NCBI GenBank assembly: GCA_021414245.1
Contig: JAIOOU010000003.1
Span: 778,825-842,824 of the forward strand
Origin: Chloroflexota bacterium
GTDB taxonomy: Bacteria > Chloroflexota > Anaerolineae > Anaerolineales > Villigracilaceae
Length of the DNA: 64,000 bases
Direction: 5' to 3'
Position numbers and translations under genes: made by a program. Numbering within the stretch: the first letter of the stretch is position 1; each line of letters begins with the position of its first letter. The notes beneath the pieces were generated by a model. The model saw only the letters and a program-made list of their open reading frames with translations, was not told the DNA's origin and made no database searches. Shown in pieces: positions 53,451 through 61,372 of this stretch.

Positions 53451-54047
53451 CTATTGTCTGGGCTGCCAGCCACTTAGCGGTGCTAGTTGTATCTGCTTCG
53501 AAAGATCATAGGCAGTTGGTAGATCGCTGTCGCTGTACACGAGCACGCGTCCGAACACGAGCACCGAATTGTTCGGTGAAGATATCTGTGTCATGCCGCT
53601 GGGCACCTGTCCTTCCCAGCCGGGGCCGCTCACGAGGTAGTTGCCAGCCTGCGTGCCCGTGGCGCGTTTGCCAACGTAGGCAAAGTTTATATTGGACGAA
53701 GGATTAGTGAACTGCACGCTGTAGTAGCGCCCGGAGAAGTCCGGCACATGCAAGACTTGCGGCCCTTTTGAGAGATCGAGCCAGCCAGCCGTCATGAGCG
53801 TGTCGCGGTTCACACCAGTAGTCGCCAATTTTGAGGCCGAGGCGGGCGCATGGAGGGGATCTGCAAAAAGCGTTTGGGACTCTGTATAGAGCGTATTAAC
53901 CGGAATGGGGCCGTCGCCGAATCCTTTAACGAGAATTGCTCTTTTGAATACGGACAGCAGCAGGCGTGGCCAAAAATAGGTGAACAGGAACCATGATGCG
54001 ACCATGAACGAGCCAAATAAAAGCAAATGCTCCATCTGAGTCATCAT
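53451..54047 (-). CDS. DUF1254-domain protein (cassette gene)
   Basis: 198 aa. One N-terminal membrane helix (about residues 7-27), then a DUF1254 domain (DGPIPVNTLYTESQTLFADP, late HVPDFSGRYYSVQFTNPSSNINFAYVG). Its ATG overlaps the stop of the upstream DUF1214 gene by 4 bp. The two domains are usually fused in one polypeptide; here they are separate, coupled genes in a single cassette. Confidence 0.85.
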   Translation of the reverse strand: MMTQMEHLLLFGSFMVASWFLFTYFWPRLLLSVFKRAILVKGFGDGPIPVNTLYTESQTLFADPLHAPASASKLATTGVNRDTLMTAGWLDLSKGPQVLHVPDFSGRYYSVQFTNPSSNINFAYVGKRATGTQAGNYLVSGPGWEGQVPSGMTQISSPNNSVLVFGRVLVYSDSDLPTAYDLSKQIQLAPLSGWQPRQ

Positions 54048-54721
54048 GATATCTCGACAATCGGCGGTACCGTATACTCGCCATTGAGAATGGCCGCGCC
54101 AGGTATATACACACGCAGCCAGAGGATGAAGTTACCCGCAGGCGCGGGCAGCCAGTTGGATTCATGACCGGTCGGCGTGGTGTTCTGAAGGTAAATGTCA
54201 ACGGAGCCGTCGGTGTTCGGCACGAGGCCGGAGCGATCGCTCACGCTATACCGATTAAGCGGATTCGGCACAAAGTGATTTTTCGCATCGCCCATCGTCA
54301 GCGACCAGAATGCATTGTTCGGCGGAAGACCACCCGATGGGAAGTGTATGATGTAGTCGTGCTTTCCGGAGAGCGTATGACCCGCGCCGTCTCCGGACGT
54401 TGTCCAATACATCGCTTCTTGCGGTACGTTTACCGGGCCGGGAAATAGTTGGGCGTGCGCGGCTCGCAACAACATGCCGTTGCCGGGCTCGCCTAATCCG
54501 AACATGGTGATCCAGCCGTTGACTTTCGTGGCCTTGATCCTCGCATAAATTTGAGATATGACAAAAGCCAGCGCGAAGCCAATGAGAATGCCCTGCACCA
54601 CGTCTTTACGTACAGTTCTCAAAGCGGTAAAAAAGCGGCCAAAAAAGAATGAATTAATGAAGAAAAAGCCGCATATCACGCCGTTGAGCACGGTCAGAAA
54701 AGTAGATGTTCTATTGTTCAT
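54044..54721 (-). CDS. DUF1214-domain protein (cassette gene)
   Basis: 225 aa. Two hydrophobic segments in the first 65 residues and a DUF1214 domain at the C-terminus (NAFWSLTMGDAKNHFVPNPLNRYSVSDRS...ESNWLPAPAGNFILWLRVYIPGAAILNGEYTVPPI). Function of the domain is unknown. Gene order is DUF1214 then DUF1254, the reverse of the usual domain order. Confidence 0.88.
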   Translation of the reverse strand: MNNRTSTFLTVLNGVICGFFFINSFFFGRFFTALRTVRKDVVQGILIGFALAFVISQIYARIKATKVNGWITMFGLGEPGNGMLLRAAHAQLFPGPVNVPQEAMYWTTSGDGAGHTLSGKHDYIIHFPSGGLPPNNAFWSLTMGDAKNHFVPNPLNRYSVSDRSGLVPNTDGSVDIYLQNTTPTGHESNWLPAPAGNFILWLRVYIPGAAILNGEYTVPPIVEIS

Positions 54722-54751
54722 ATAATTTATCTTATCACTTTAGGCCTAGCT

Positions 54752-54880
54752 GCCCAACGGTTTGCGTTACTGGCGCTGGGGTGGGCGTGGACTCTGCTTG
54801 GGAGCAGAGAAAAACTCGAAGCCAGAAAATGCCTGAAAATGCGGCAGACTCGCCAGCGTCCAGTGCACGCGGTGTTGGGC
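54752..54880 (-). repeat. attC site 15 (129 bp)
   Basis: GCCCAAC and GTTGGGC boxes; type b centre; second arm CAGTGCACGCGGT. Confidence 0.9.
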
Positions 54881-54950
54881 GTTCGTCTGCAAGCACTCAT
54901 GCTAGATATCAGATCACATCATAATCGCGCTAAACACCAGTTCTTTTGTC

Positions 54951-55592
54951 CTATCCGAAGTTTTGTTTGAACATATTGTGCGTTTCTTCCTTAGTGACCG
55001 TTGAATACTCAGGGTTTCCTTTAGGTCTATAGACTTGTATTATCGTTCCGTTCGGCTTGACGCTTGATTCGACAAGTTGGAGTGCAAAATCATTGCCAAC
55101 ATCGGGAAATAATCGGATTCCTTGACCCAAAATTACAGGGAAGATAATCAGGTTCATCTCATCAATCAGATGGTTTTGGAGCAACCAACGGATGAGTTGG
55201 CCACTGCCGTGAACTTGTAGTTCACCCCCCGCCTGTGCTCGGAGATTCGCAATTGCAACTGCAAAATCTCCTGATAAGATTTTTGTGTTATCCCATTCTG
55301 GATTGTGTAAGGTGCTCGACACCACATATTTCGGTTTTGTGTGCAGTGCTGCGGCAATTGGACTTTTGCTTGTTTTGGGCGCGGCTCCCCACGAATAGGC
55401 AAAGACGTCGTAGGTCTTACGCCCGAACAGGAAAGCATCCGCGCGTTGAAAGACTTGGTCGACGAACTCCCCTGATTCACTATCAAAGTGAGCCCATCCA
55501 CCACGGGTGAAGCCTCTGTCGTCTTCGTCTGGACCTCCAGGGCTCTGCATGACACCATCAAGCGAAAGTTGAGTGGTAGTTGTCAGTTTCAT
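54951..55592 (-). CDS. RibD/dihydrofolate-reductase-like protein (second cassette copy of the family)
   Basis: 213 aa. TTTTQLSLDGVMQSPGGPDEDD at the N-terminus, RADAFLFGRKTYDVFAYSW, and ELQVHGSGQLIRWLLQNHLIDEMNLIIFPVILGQGIRLFPD are the RibD_C/DHFR-like signatures. Only distantly similar to the one at 45737, so independent acquisition is more likely than duplication. ATG 55592 follows AGGAGACTTTATAT. 70 bp lie between its stop and the attC. Confidence 0.9.
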   Translation of the reverse strand: MKLTTTTQLSLDGVMQSPGGPDEDDRGFTRGGWAHFDSESGEFVDQVFQRADAFLFGRKTYDVFAYSWGAAPKTSKSPIAAALHTKPKYVVSSTLHNPEWDNTKILSGDFAVAIANLRAQAGGELQVHGSGQLIRWLLQNHLIDEMNLIIFPVILGQGIRLFPDVGNDFALQLVESSVKPNGTIIQVYRPKGNPEYSTVTKEETHNMFKQNFG

Positions 55593-55613
55593 ATATAAAG
55601 TCTCCTCTCAAAC

Positions 55614-55743
55614 GCCCAACGGTTTGCGTTACTTGCTGGTGGGCGGGTGTGGACAATGCTCATTATAGTGGGAAATGCCTAAGCCAGAAAAATGCCTGAA
55701 AATGGCGCAGAATCCCACCCGTCAAGTGCACGCTTTGTTAGGC
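55614..55743 (-). repeat. attC site 16 (130 bp)
   Basis: GCCCAAC and GTTAGGC boxes; type a centre (GGACAATGCTCATTATAGTGG). Canonical site of the proximal half. Confidence 0.93.
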
Positions 55744-56337
55744 ACGGTTTTTGGATGCCTTACCTTTTTTCAACCAGAACATAAGCGCTTTTGCGTCGCC
55801 AGGGCTAATTGTATGAAAAGACATTTCGGCATTTTCATAATTTTGCAAAACGAAATTTAGAATATCTGCCGCCGTTTTTACTATTGTATCAATTTGTTCT
55901 TTGGAGACACCTTGCAACGGATATTCCAAGGGCTTGATTGCAGAATTCAAATCTCTGTGACCTACTTTTTTATTTCTTCGTTGTCTCACTGGCTTACAAA
56001 TTTTCTGAAATTCAGTTACAAGGCTTTCTATTCCTTCAACTTTAATACAATTCTTGGCTAGAGTCGCAAACGATAAGTTTTCTTGTCCAACAGATTTAGG
56101 CGGGTCACTTAAACGACAAATTGCCATTGTTATATCGTTTTGAAGTGTTTCCAATATTATATTAAATGACGCTGGCGCAAGTTCTGATAGCAAATCCGTG
56201 TTTTCACTTTTTCCGAACAGTTCTAACCAAAAATCCCATTTATGTTGTAGAGACGCTACATCTTGGCAAAGCCACATAAAAACATCTCGAATGTTTTCTG
56301 GTATTTTTTCGCTATACCCAAAATCGTTTTTTGCCAC
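55738..56337 (-). CDS. HEPN-like protein, AbiU2-related (cassette gene)
   Basis: 199 aa, all-helical prediction. The segment VRQRRNKKVGHRDLN contains an R-N-x4-H arrangement, the active-site pattern of HEPN ribonucleases, and the context (LQNDITMAICRLSDPPKSVGQENLSFATL upstream, long helices around) resembles AbiU2-type proteins from phage-abortive systems. Activity is inferred; no partner nucleotidyltransferase is in the cassette. Stop TAA inside GTTAGGC. Confidence 0.7.
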   Translation of the reverse strand: MAKNDFGYSEKIPENIRDVFMWLCQDVASLQHKWDFWLELFGKSENTDLLSELAPASFNIILETLQNDITMAICRLSDPPKSVGQENLSFATLAKNCIKVEGIESLVTEFQKICKPVRQRRNKKVGHRDLNSAIKPLEYPLQGVSKEQIDTIVKTAADILNFVLQNYENAEMSFHTISPGDAKALMFWLKKGKASKNRA

Positions 56338-56370
56338 GATTTAATCCTTTGATGAGACCAAATGACAAGT

Positions 56371-56500
56371 GCCTAACGGTTTGCGTTACTTGCTGGTGGG
56401 TGGGCGTGGACAATGCTCATTATAGTGGGAAGTGCTGAAGCCAGAAAAATGCTTGAAAAAGCCGCAGAATCCCACCAGTCAAGTGCACGCTTTGTTAGCC
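56371..56500 (-). repeat. attC site 17 (130 bp)
   Basis: GCCTAAC and GTTAGCC boxes; type a centre. Confidence 0.93.
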
Positions 56501-56524
56501 CGCTTCTGATTTTACAATAAGTAA

Positions 56525-57109
56525 TTATTGACCACCACCACTACACCCACCTGGATCAGTACACCCACCACTATCACCACCGCTGTCGCCACTACCATCA
56601 TTACCACCATTGCTACCGCCATTTGGATTTTCATAGGCAGATTTATCAAAAGTAGAGACTTCACTAACGCAAATTTCACTTCCATTCGTATCTTTTGCAA
56701 CTACCTGCCATTGATATTCTCCGCCAGCAACAAAGGCTTCCATGTACCGATCATAAAAAGTTTCGTCAGTTTCAAATGGCACAATTTCACCTGACGGAAG
56801 AATGATATTCAATACGTACTTTCCTACTTCATTCATTGGCGTCCATGAAAAAGTGACTTTGCCAACGGGCGGAATTTCTGAGCCATCAGTAGGTGTAAGT
56901 AAAGTTACACAAGCAATCGGGGTTTTGGTTGCTTCTTCTGTGACAATAGGTTCTTCTGTTGTAATCGGTTCTTGGGTAGTGGGTGCTTCGGTAACAATTT
57001 CTTCTGTTGTCGCAATTTCCACAATTTTATCTTCCTGCGTCGGTGTTGCTGGGGCGCAAGAAACAAGAAGAATACTGATGAAAACGAGAATTGCGACTTT
57101 TGTTTTCAT
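56525..57109 (-). CDS. Lipoprotein with fibronectin-like domain and Gly-rich tail (cassette gene)
   Basis: 194 aa. Signal peptide with lipobox LVSC (Cys about residue 18), a Thr/Glu-rich repeat linker (TTEEPIVTEEAT), a beta domain (LLTPTDGSEIPPVGKVTFSWTPMNEVGKYVL...GGEYQWQVVAKD) of fibronectin-III or Ig style, and a Gly/Ser/Asp tail with two Cys (GGCTDPGGCSGGGQ). Linker style matches the chromosomal lipoproteins of this genome, so the cassette probably arose in a related host. Confidence 0.82.
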   Translation of the reverse strand: MKTKVAILVFISILLVSCAPATPTQEDKIVEIATTEEIVTEAPTTQEPITTEEPIVTEEATKTPIACVTLLTPTDGSEIPPVGKVTFSWTPMNEVGKYVLNIILPSGEIVPFETDETFYDRYMEAFVAGGEYQWQVVAKDTNGSEICVSEVSTFDKSAYENPNGGSNGGNDGSGDSGGDSGGCTDPGGCSGGGQ

Positions 57110-57131
57110 AAACCTATATTTTGCACGGGCG

Positions 57132-57260
57132 GGCTAACGGTTTGCGTTACCTGCGTGTGGGCGGGCGTGGATTCTGTTTGGGAGTAGGAAAAACTCGAAG
57201 CGAAGAAAATGCTTGTAAACCGCGCAGACTCCCACACGTCAGGTGCACGCTTTGTTGGGC
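57132..57260 (-). repeat. attC site 18 (129 bp)
   Basis: GGCTAAC and GTTGGGC boxes; type b centre (ATTCTGTTTGGGAGTAGG). Confidence 0.92.
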
Positions 57261-57353
57261 AACCTGCATGAACGCAAGACTCGATGGCAATTAAAGATAA
57301 CGCCATTTACATGGGTTTGCGCTAAGAAAGTAAAGTCATTAAATTATTTATAA

Positions 57354-57379
57354 AACTCCCCGCGACGCCGCGAGGAGTT
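57354..57379 (-). terminator. Terminator of the small membrane gene in cassette 18
   Basis: On the minus strand AACTCCTCGCG, GCGT loop, CGCGGGGAGTT, then TTATAAAT; 11-bp stem with one G-T pair. Confidence 0.7.
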
Positions 57380-57407
57380 AATAACATATCCGCCAGTGAA
57401 TAGATTC

Positions 57408-57578
57408 TTAGATACCCTTGACCAAAAGACCAAGCACGAGAACAATCAAACCAATAAAAACGATCCAGAATGCGTAAGCAGCAAGAAAGCCCAGAACGCC
57501 AATTTGTCCCAGCAGACCAACCAAACCAAGAACAACAGAAATCCAGAAAGTAACCATTGTTGGGGGGGTAAGTTTCAT
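57408..57578 (-). CDS. 56-aa two-helix membrane protein (cassette gene)
   Basis: MKLTPPTMVTFWISVVLGLVG... with two hydrophobic helices (about residues 8-28 and 33-53). AAGGAGATTTGAA before ATG 57578 decides the start; the longer track ORF is not used. It has its own promoter at 57628-57655 and its own terminator, so it does not depend on the integron promoter. Function unknown. Confidence 0.78.
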   Translation of the reverse strand: MKLTPPTMVTFWISVVLGLVGLLGQIGVLGFLAAYAFWIVFIGLIVLVLGLLVKGI

Positions 57579-57627
57579 TTCAAATCTCCTTATGGTAGAA
57601 AAAGTAACGAATCTGGCGGACATGATA

Positions 57628-57655
57628 TTTATAGCATATATATTTCTATTGTCAA
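57628..57655 (-). promoter_or_regulatory. Cassette-internal promoter, minus strand
   Basis: TTGACA, 16 bp, TATAAA on the minus strand, about 50 bp upstream of the 56-aa membrane gene. Confidence 0.7.
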
Positions 57656-57681
57656 TAACATTGAACCACAAGAATCAATTG

Positions 57682-57711
57682 TTGAAAACACAGCCATTGT
57701 TGTACTATAAT
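57682..57711 (+). promoter_or_regulatory. Cassette-internal promoter, plus strand
   Basis: TTGAAA, 18 bp, TATAAT, 66 bp before ATG 57777 and back-to-back with the minus-strand promoter. Confidence 0.7.
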
Positions 57712-57776
57712 ATGTATGTTAGTGTTCAAATCAATGTCGAGTTTTTTTGGAAGCCCATCTAAACAAGGAGAAAAAA

Positions 57777-57998
57777 ATGGCATACACATTGGATACAAAA
57801 GTTGGTGATATTTTGGATGATACACATGCGTTGGAAGTTTTGGAAAAATATGCTCCAGGTGTTTCAAAGAATCCCATGATTGGTTTAGCAAAAGGAATGA
57901 CTCTAAAGGCGCTCCTTGCCATGCCGCAAGCCAAAGATGCTGGGATTACCGAAGAAATGGTCAAGAAAGTACTGGCGGAGATCAATGCTCGGAAGTAA
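57777..57998 (+). CDS. 73-aa helical protein, DUF1858-like (antisense-oriented cassette gene)
   Basis: The only intact plus-strand gene inside the array. TLDTKVGDILDDTHALEVLEKYAPGVSKNP then MTLKALLAMPQAKDAGITEEMVKKVLAEINA: a small helical domain with the KYxPG...NPM pattern seen in stand-alone proteins and at the C-terminus of some hydrolases, related in style to DUF1858. CAAGGAGAAAAAA precedes ATG 57777. Own promoter and terminator. Function unknown. Confidence 0.78.
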   Translation: MAYTLDTKVGDILDDTHALEVLEKYAPGVSKNPMIGLAKGMTLKALLAMPQAKDAGITEEMVKKVLAEINARK

Positions 57999-58031
57999 TC
58001 CGAACCATCTTTCTTTTCTGTAATTTGTCTG

Positions 58032-58064
58032 AAAGGCGTATGGTCTCCTGACCTACGCCTTTTT
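58032..58064 (+). terminator. Terminator of the 73-aa gene
   Basis: AAAGGCGTA(T)GG and CC(T)ACGCCTTTTT form a hairpin with a T run, 34 bp after the stop. Confidence 0.85.
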
Positions 58065-58105
58065 GATTAGGGTTAGGCTATAAGTTCTGTGTTTTGCACG
58101 GGGTT

Positions 58106-58235
58106 GCCCAACGGTTTGCGTTACCCGCGGGTGGGCGGGACGAGGCAACGCCATTTTGCCGGAACCAACTTGAAGCCACGCAAACTGCCTGAAAACGCGC
58201 AGACTCCCACCCGTCGGGTGCACGCTGTGTTGGGC
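58106..58235 (-). repeat. attC site 19 (130 bp)
   Basis: GCCCAAC and GTTGGGC boxes; centre GGCAACGCCATTTTGCCGG...TTGAAGCCACG, a third variant. Confidence 0.9.
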
Positions 58236-58292
58236 GTTTTTTTCAGAACACAAGACACGCCGCCTTAAAAAGACACTGCCAATTATCGCAGA

Positions 58293-59615
58293 TTATTTCA
58301 ATCCATAATTGTTATAGTAGGTTTCGAATATGTGGCTTGAAAGATAATCAACCACATTTTGGGGAAGTCCATTACCTTCAAACGGCACAGCAGAGCTTGC
58401 CCCGTAGTTGCCATTAAGAATATACTGGATGCCCGCGTTAAGCCTCTGTTGCATTATCATGTCAAGCAGTTTATCAAATGCGCCCGGTTCATCCTGCATG
58501 GCAATAATGGCATCGTTGGCATAATTAACACTCCCGTAATAATGAACTCCACCGTTATTTCCACCGTTTTTATCGTCAAGATTCCAATTATCAGGATTTG
58601 CCGGAGGAATTATGAGCGCCATTGTGTTTTCATGGTTAATAAGCATTCTCTGCAAGCCGTTCAGTCCGTCAGGACCTACTGTATGGGAACCGAACACTAC
58701 CTCGTTGTTAGCTAATGAAACGGAACCGAAGAATATGTCCTCGCGTTGCATCCAATCTAAACCTCCAAACCATATCATAGTTCTTCCGTCTGTATTTTGG
58801 ACAAGCAAGGGAATCACGCTAAATTCCCTATCTTCTATAGGCTGTCCCTGGCTGTTTTTCAGTCCGGTTGCTATTCCGTCAATCATCGCCAAGTATCTAT
58901 AAGGTTCATTTCCTTTAGTAAATCTACCGTTATGTGCATCGGCGTATGTTTCCTGACCTGGGGTGATTTTCAATCTTCCATCAGGTTCACCGTTATAATC
59001 CGCACGGCTCATATCCAGTAGGTAAAAAGTTTCTGGCTCTTTTCTTGAGCCTCGATTTTGCGGGATTAACCAGAAACGGGCGGTTTCAGTATTTCCAGGA
59101 AATACTGTGTCTATTTGAGTCAAAAGCAATCTGTATAAATCTCTGTTCGTAACCATCTCTTGAAGCTGCTTACCAAATGACGTGCGATTCTCCGCATTTA
59201 GGTCCGTAACGATATTTTCTGATTTGAACCAGTAATTTTGTTCTTCATTCCAAATAATGGTGAATGTGTCAGTTGCTTCTGCAGTTACGACGTATGAAAA
59301 GATTGAGTCATTGTATGTGTTAGCCTTAACACTTGTTGCCTCAACTGTCCATTCAGCATCCTTTCCAGTAACGTAATCTTTACCCTTAACCTTACCAGTT
59401 GCAATTTCACCATACTCTTCTTCACCAATGACACCTTTTACAGATTCGTCAATTGCAGGCGGTTCAGGTGTGAACGTAGGTGGTATAGGTGAAGGCGTAA
59501 CAGTGGATGGAACAGTAGTAGGAACAAGGGTAGGGGTGAGGGCGGGAGTACACCCGCTGAACGAAACCGTGAGAAGAACAAATGGAAGGAACGCTGACCG
59601 AATTGTTTTTTTCAT
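58293..59615 (-). CDS. Large lipoprotein, unknown (cassette gene)
   Basis: 440 aa. Signal peptide with lipobox VSFSGC (Cys about 22), Pro/Thr linker (TPTLVPTTVPSTVTPSPIPPTFTPEPP), then a globular part with FTIIWNEEQNYWF and RFWLIPQNRGSRKEPETFYLLDMSRADYNGEPDGRL. Family not recognised. Linker composition is that of Anaerolineae-type lipoproteins. ATG 59615 is chosen since the signal peptide starts there (MKKTIRSAF). Confidence 0.78.
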   Translation of the reverse strand: MKKTIRSAFLPFVLLTVSFSGCTPALTPTLVPTTVPSTVTPSPIPPTFTPEPPAIDESVKGVIGEEEYGEIATGKVKGKDYVTGKDAEWTVEATSVKANTYNDSIFSYVVTAEATDTFTIIWNEEQNYWFKSENIVTDLNAENRTSFGKQLQEMVTNRDLYRLLLTQIDTVFPGNTETARFWLIPQNRGSRKEPETFYLLDMSRADYNGEPDGRLKITPGQETYADAHNGRFTKGNEPYRYLAMIDGIATGLKNSQGQPIEDREFSVIPLLVQNTDGRTMIWFGGLDWMQREDIFFGSVSLANNEVVFGSHTVGPDGLNGLQRMLINHENTMALIIPPANPDNWNLDDKNGGNNGGVHYYGSVNYANDAIIAMQDEPGAFDKLLDMIMQQRLNAGIQYILNGNYGASSAVPFEGNGLPQNVVDYLSSHIFETYYNNYGLK

Positions 59616-59651
59616 GATGTTTTCTTCTTTGTTTTGATTTTGCGACGAAGC

Positions 59652-59781
59652 GCCCAACGGTTTGCGTTACCCGCGCTGGGGGAGGCGGCGGAACGCCGTC
59701 CGACTGGGAAAATGCTGAGGCGTAGAAAACTGCTTGGAATCGCGCCAGAATCCCCAGCGTCGGGTGCACGCTTTGTTGGGC
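59652..59781 (-). repeat. attC site 20 (130 bp)
   Basis: GCCCAAC and GTTGGGC boxes; centre GGCGGAACGCCGTCCGACTGGG, related to site 6. Confidence 0.92.
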
Positions 59782-59791
59782 AACCGTTACC

Positions 59792-60544
59792 TTAAGACAT
59801 TTTATCTCGAAAAGCAAGAGCCTGTTTAAAATTATCTGTGCAAATGCGAGGTATGCCAAACTTTGCAACGGTCATTAATGCTTGTTCATCATTTACATCC
59901 CAAACATGAATTTCGATACCTTGATTTCGCAGGGCATTGACAACTGTTTCAGATAATTGTGTGGGGTGTAAATGTACGGCTCTTGCATGGGCAAGACGGG
60001 AATGATGAATTGCTTGATATTGGACTACATCTAACTTCATCCAACTTTCTGAACGTGGAAACAACAAATCAACAATTAAACCTGGGCAGATTTCTCGAAC
60101 CGATAATAGCAAGGCAGGTTCGTAAGAAGTAATTTCAAACGAATTCCAGAAATTCTTGAATTTGTTTAAGACACCACCAATAATTTCTGGTGCTTCAGGC
60201 TCTGGTCCCTTAATTTCTATTTCAAACCCAATTTTTCCGCCAAACATTTCCAAGATTTCGGAAAGCGTGGAAATGCACCCTTCTTTAGCGGCTGGATTAT
60301 TTTTACAAAACACCTTTACATCACGCAATTGCTCTAACGTAAAATCAAAAATTGCTCCTGACGCAGATGTATTTTCTTGAAGGTAAAAGTAATGATAAAC
60401 GACTGGAATTTTGTCGGATGTTAATCTGACATCGAGTTCGATTGCGTCTGCCCCAAGTTCAACGGCTCGTTGAAATGAAGCAATTGTATTTTCTGGGGCT
60501 TCTGTCGGAATACCCCGATGTGCAACAATCTCAAAATGTTTCAT
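59792..60544 (-). CDS. Glycerophosphodiester phosphodiesterase family protein (cassette gene)
   Basis: 250 aa TIM-barrel enzyme. VAHRGIPTEAPENTIASFQRAVELGADAIELDVRLTSDKIPVVYH carries the catalytic first His, the Glu and Asp metal ligands (ELDV) and the region where the second His stands (here VVYHYF rather than VVxHD). FEIEIKGPEPEAPE supplies another acidic cluster. Hydrolyses glycerophosphodiesters to glycerol 3-phosphate and an alcohol. Cytosolic, no signal peptide. Confidence 0.9.
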   Translation of the reverse strand: MKHFEIVAHRGIPTEAPENTIASFQRAVELGADAIELDVRLTSDKIPVVYHYFYLQENTSASGAIFDFTLEQLRDVKVFCKNNPAAKEGCISTLSEILEMFGGKIGFEIEIKGPEPEAPEIIGGVLNKFKNFWNSFEITSYEPALLLSVREICPGLIVDLLFPRSESWMKLDVVQYQAIHHSRLAHARAVHLHPTQLSETVVNALRNQGIEIHVWDVNDEQALMTVAKFGIPRICTDNFKQALAFRDKMS

Positions 60545-60561
60545 TTATCACTCGACAGGTT

Positions 60562-60691
60562 GCCCAACGGTTTGCGTTACTTGCTGGTGGGCGGGCGTGG
60601 ATAATGCTCATTATAGTGGGAAATGCCGAAGCCAGAAAAATGTTTGAAAATGCCGCAGAATCCCACCAGTCAAGTGCACGCTTTGTTGGGC
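60562..60691 (-). repeat. attC site 21 (130 bp)
   Basis: GCCCAAC and GTTGGGC boxes; type a centre. Confidence 0.93.
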
Positions 60692-60720
60692 AGATGGTTT
60701 GGGGTACCGATACATGGATG

Positions 60721-61194
60721 CTACATTATGTTTGGATACATCTTCCTAAGCCTTTGCAAGTTAAGATCCCTTACCTCCTCTTCAAGTTTTGCAAAGTCTT
60801 CACAGGCTAAGAGTTTAACCAATTCACTAAAATGATCCCCCAATAATCTACGGAGATCACTTAAGTTTTTGTCTGCATCGTATCCATCGAATCTTGATGG
60901 TGTAACAAAAGATTCGTTTCCTTGACTAAAGTCGATGAGCAATCTTAGATCTAGGAAATGCTCAAGATTGAAGGGGTGCGCGGAAGCCCAAGGTGGCCCA
61001 ATAACTGCCGAAATTGAACCTCGATCTTGAATGAATTTAATAATGCACTGTTCTGACCTTAAGACCACGACCCAGTTGCCGAAGGCCTTCTTATCAACAG
61101 CGCTATCTTCTAGTCGAAAGCCATCGCCGAGAAATTCTGAAAAGTGCTTTCTTATCAATTGAACGCTGTCATTAATATTTTGTATATCGCTCAT
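60721..61194 (-). CDS. Hypothetical protein, 157 aa (cassette gene)
   Basis: ATG 61194 (MSDIQNINDSVQ) follows GAGGTAGA; the upstream extension in the track is dropped. Mixed alpha/beta: FGNWVVVLRSEQCIIKFIQDRGSISAVIGPP suggests a small sheet, and the C-terminus is helical and charged. Resembles stand-alone immunity-style proteins in shape only; not recognised. Confidence 0.65.
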   Translation of the reverse strand: MSDIQNINDSVQLIRKHFSEFLGDGFRLEDSAVDKKAFGNWVVVLRSEQCIIKFIQDRGSISAVIGPPWASAHPFNLEHFLDLRLLIDFSQGNESFVTPSRFDGYDADKNLSDLRRLLGDHFSELVKLLACEDFAKLEEEVRDLNLQRLRKMYPNIM

Positions 61195-61372
61195 TCTACC
61201 TCTACTGTTCGGGCTCAATTCGTTTGATCGACTTAAGATAATACGGTGAAGACGCAACGTGAAACGAGTGAAGTATTTGTAGTTTCTCAGGGGCGGAGCT
61301 TTTCTCGCGCCGTTTGTATGTCATGCGTTTTTCAAGATCACTCATGGATAGCTCAATACACCTACTGCATCT

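Noticed and set aside
57106-57306. ORFs across attC sites (57106, 58053, 59464, 61389, 62843, 63531 and the N-terminal extension at 53413), all with peptides like GCPTKRA...SFSYSQTESTPAH
   Set aside because: They are the same attC sequence read in one open minus-strand frame. They lack ribosome-binding sites and differ only where the attC differ, so they are repeat shadows rather than a protein family.
58072-58078. Extra GTTAGGC box just before attC site 19
   Set aside because: No complementary RYYYAAC partner arm on its left; probably chance similarity.
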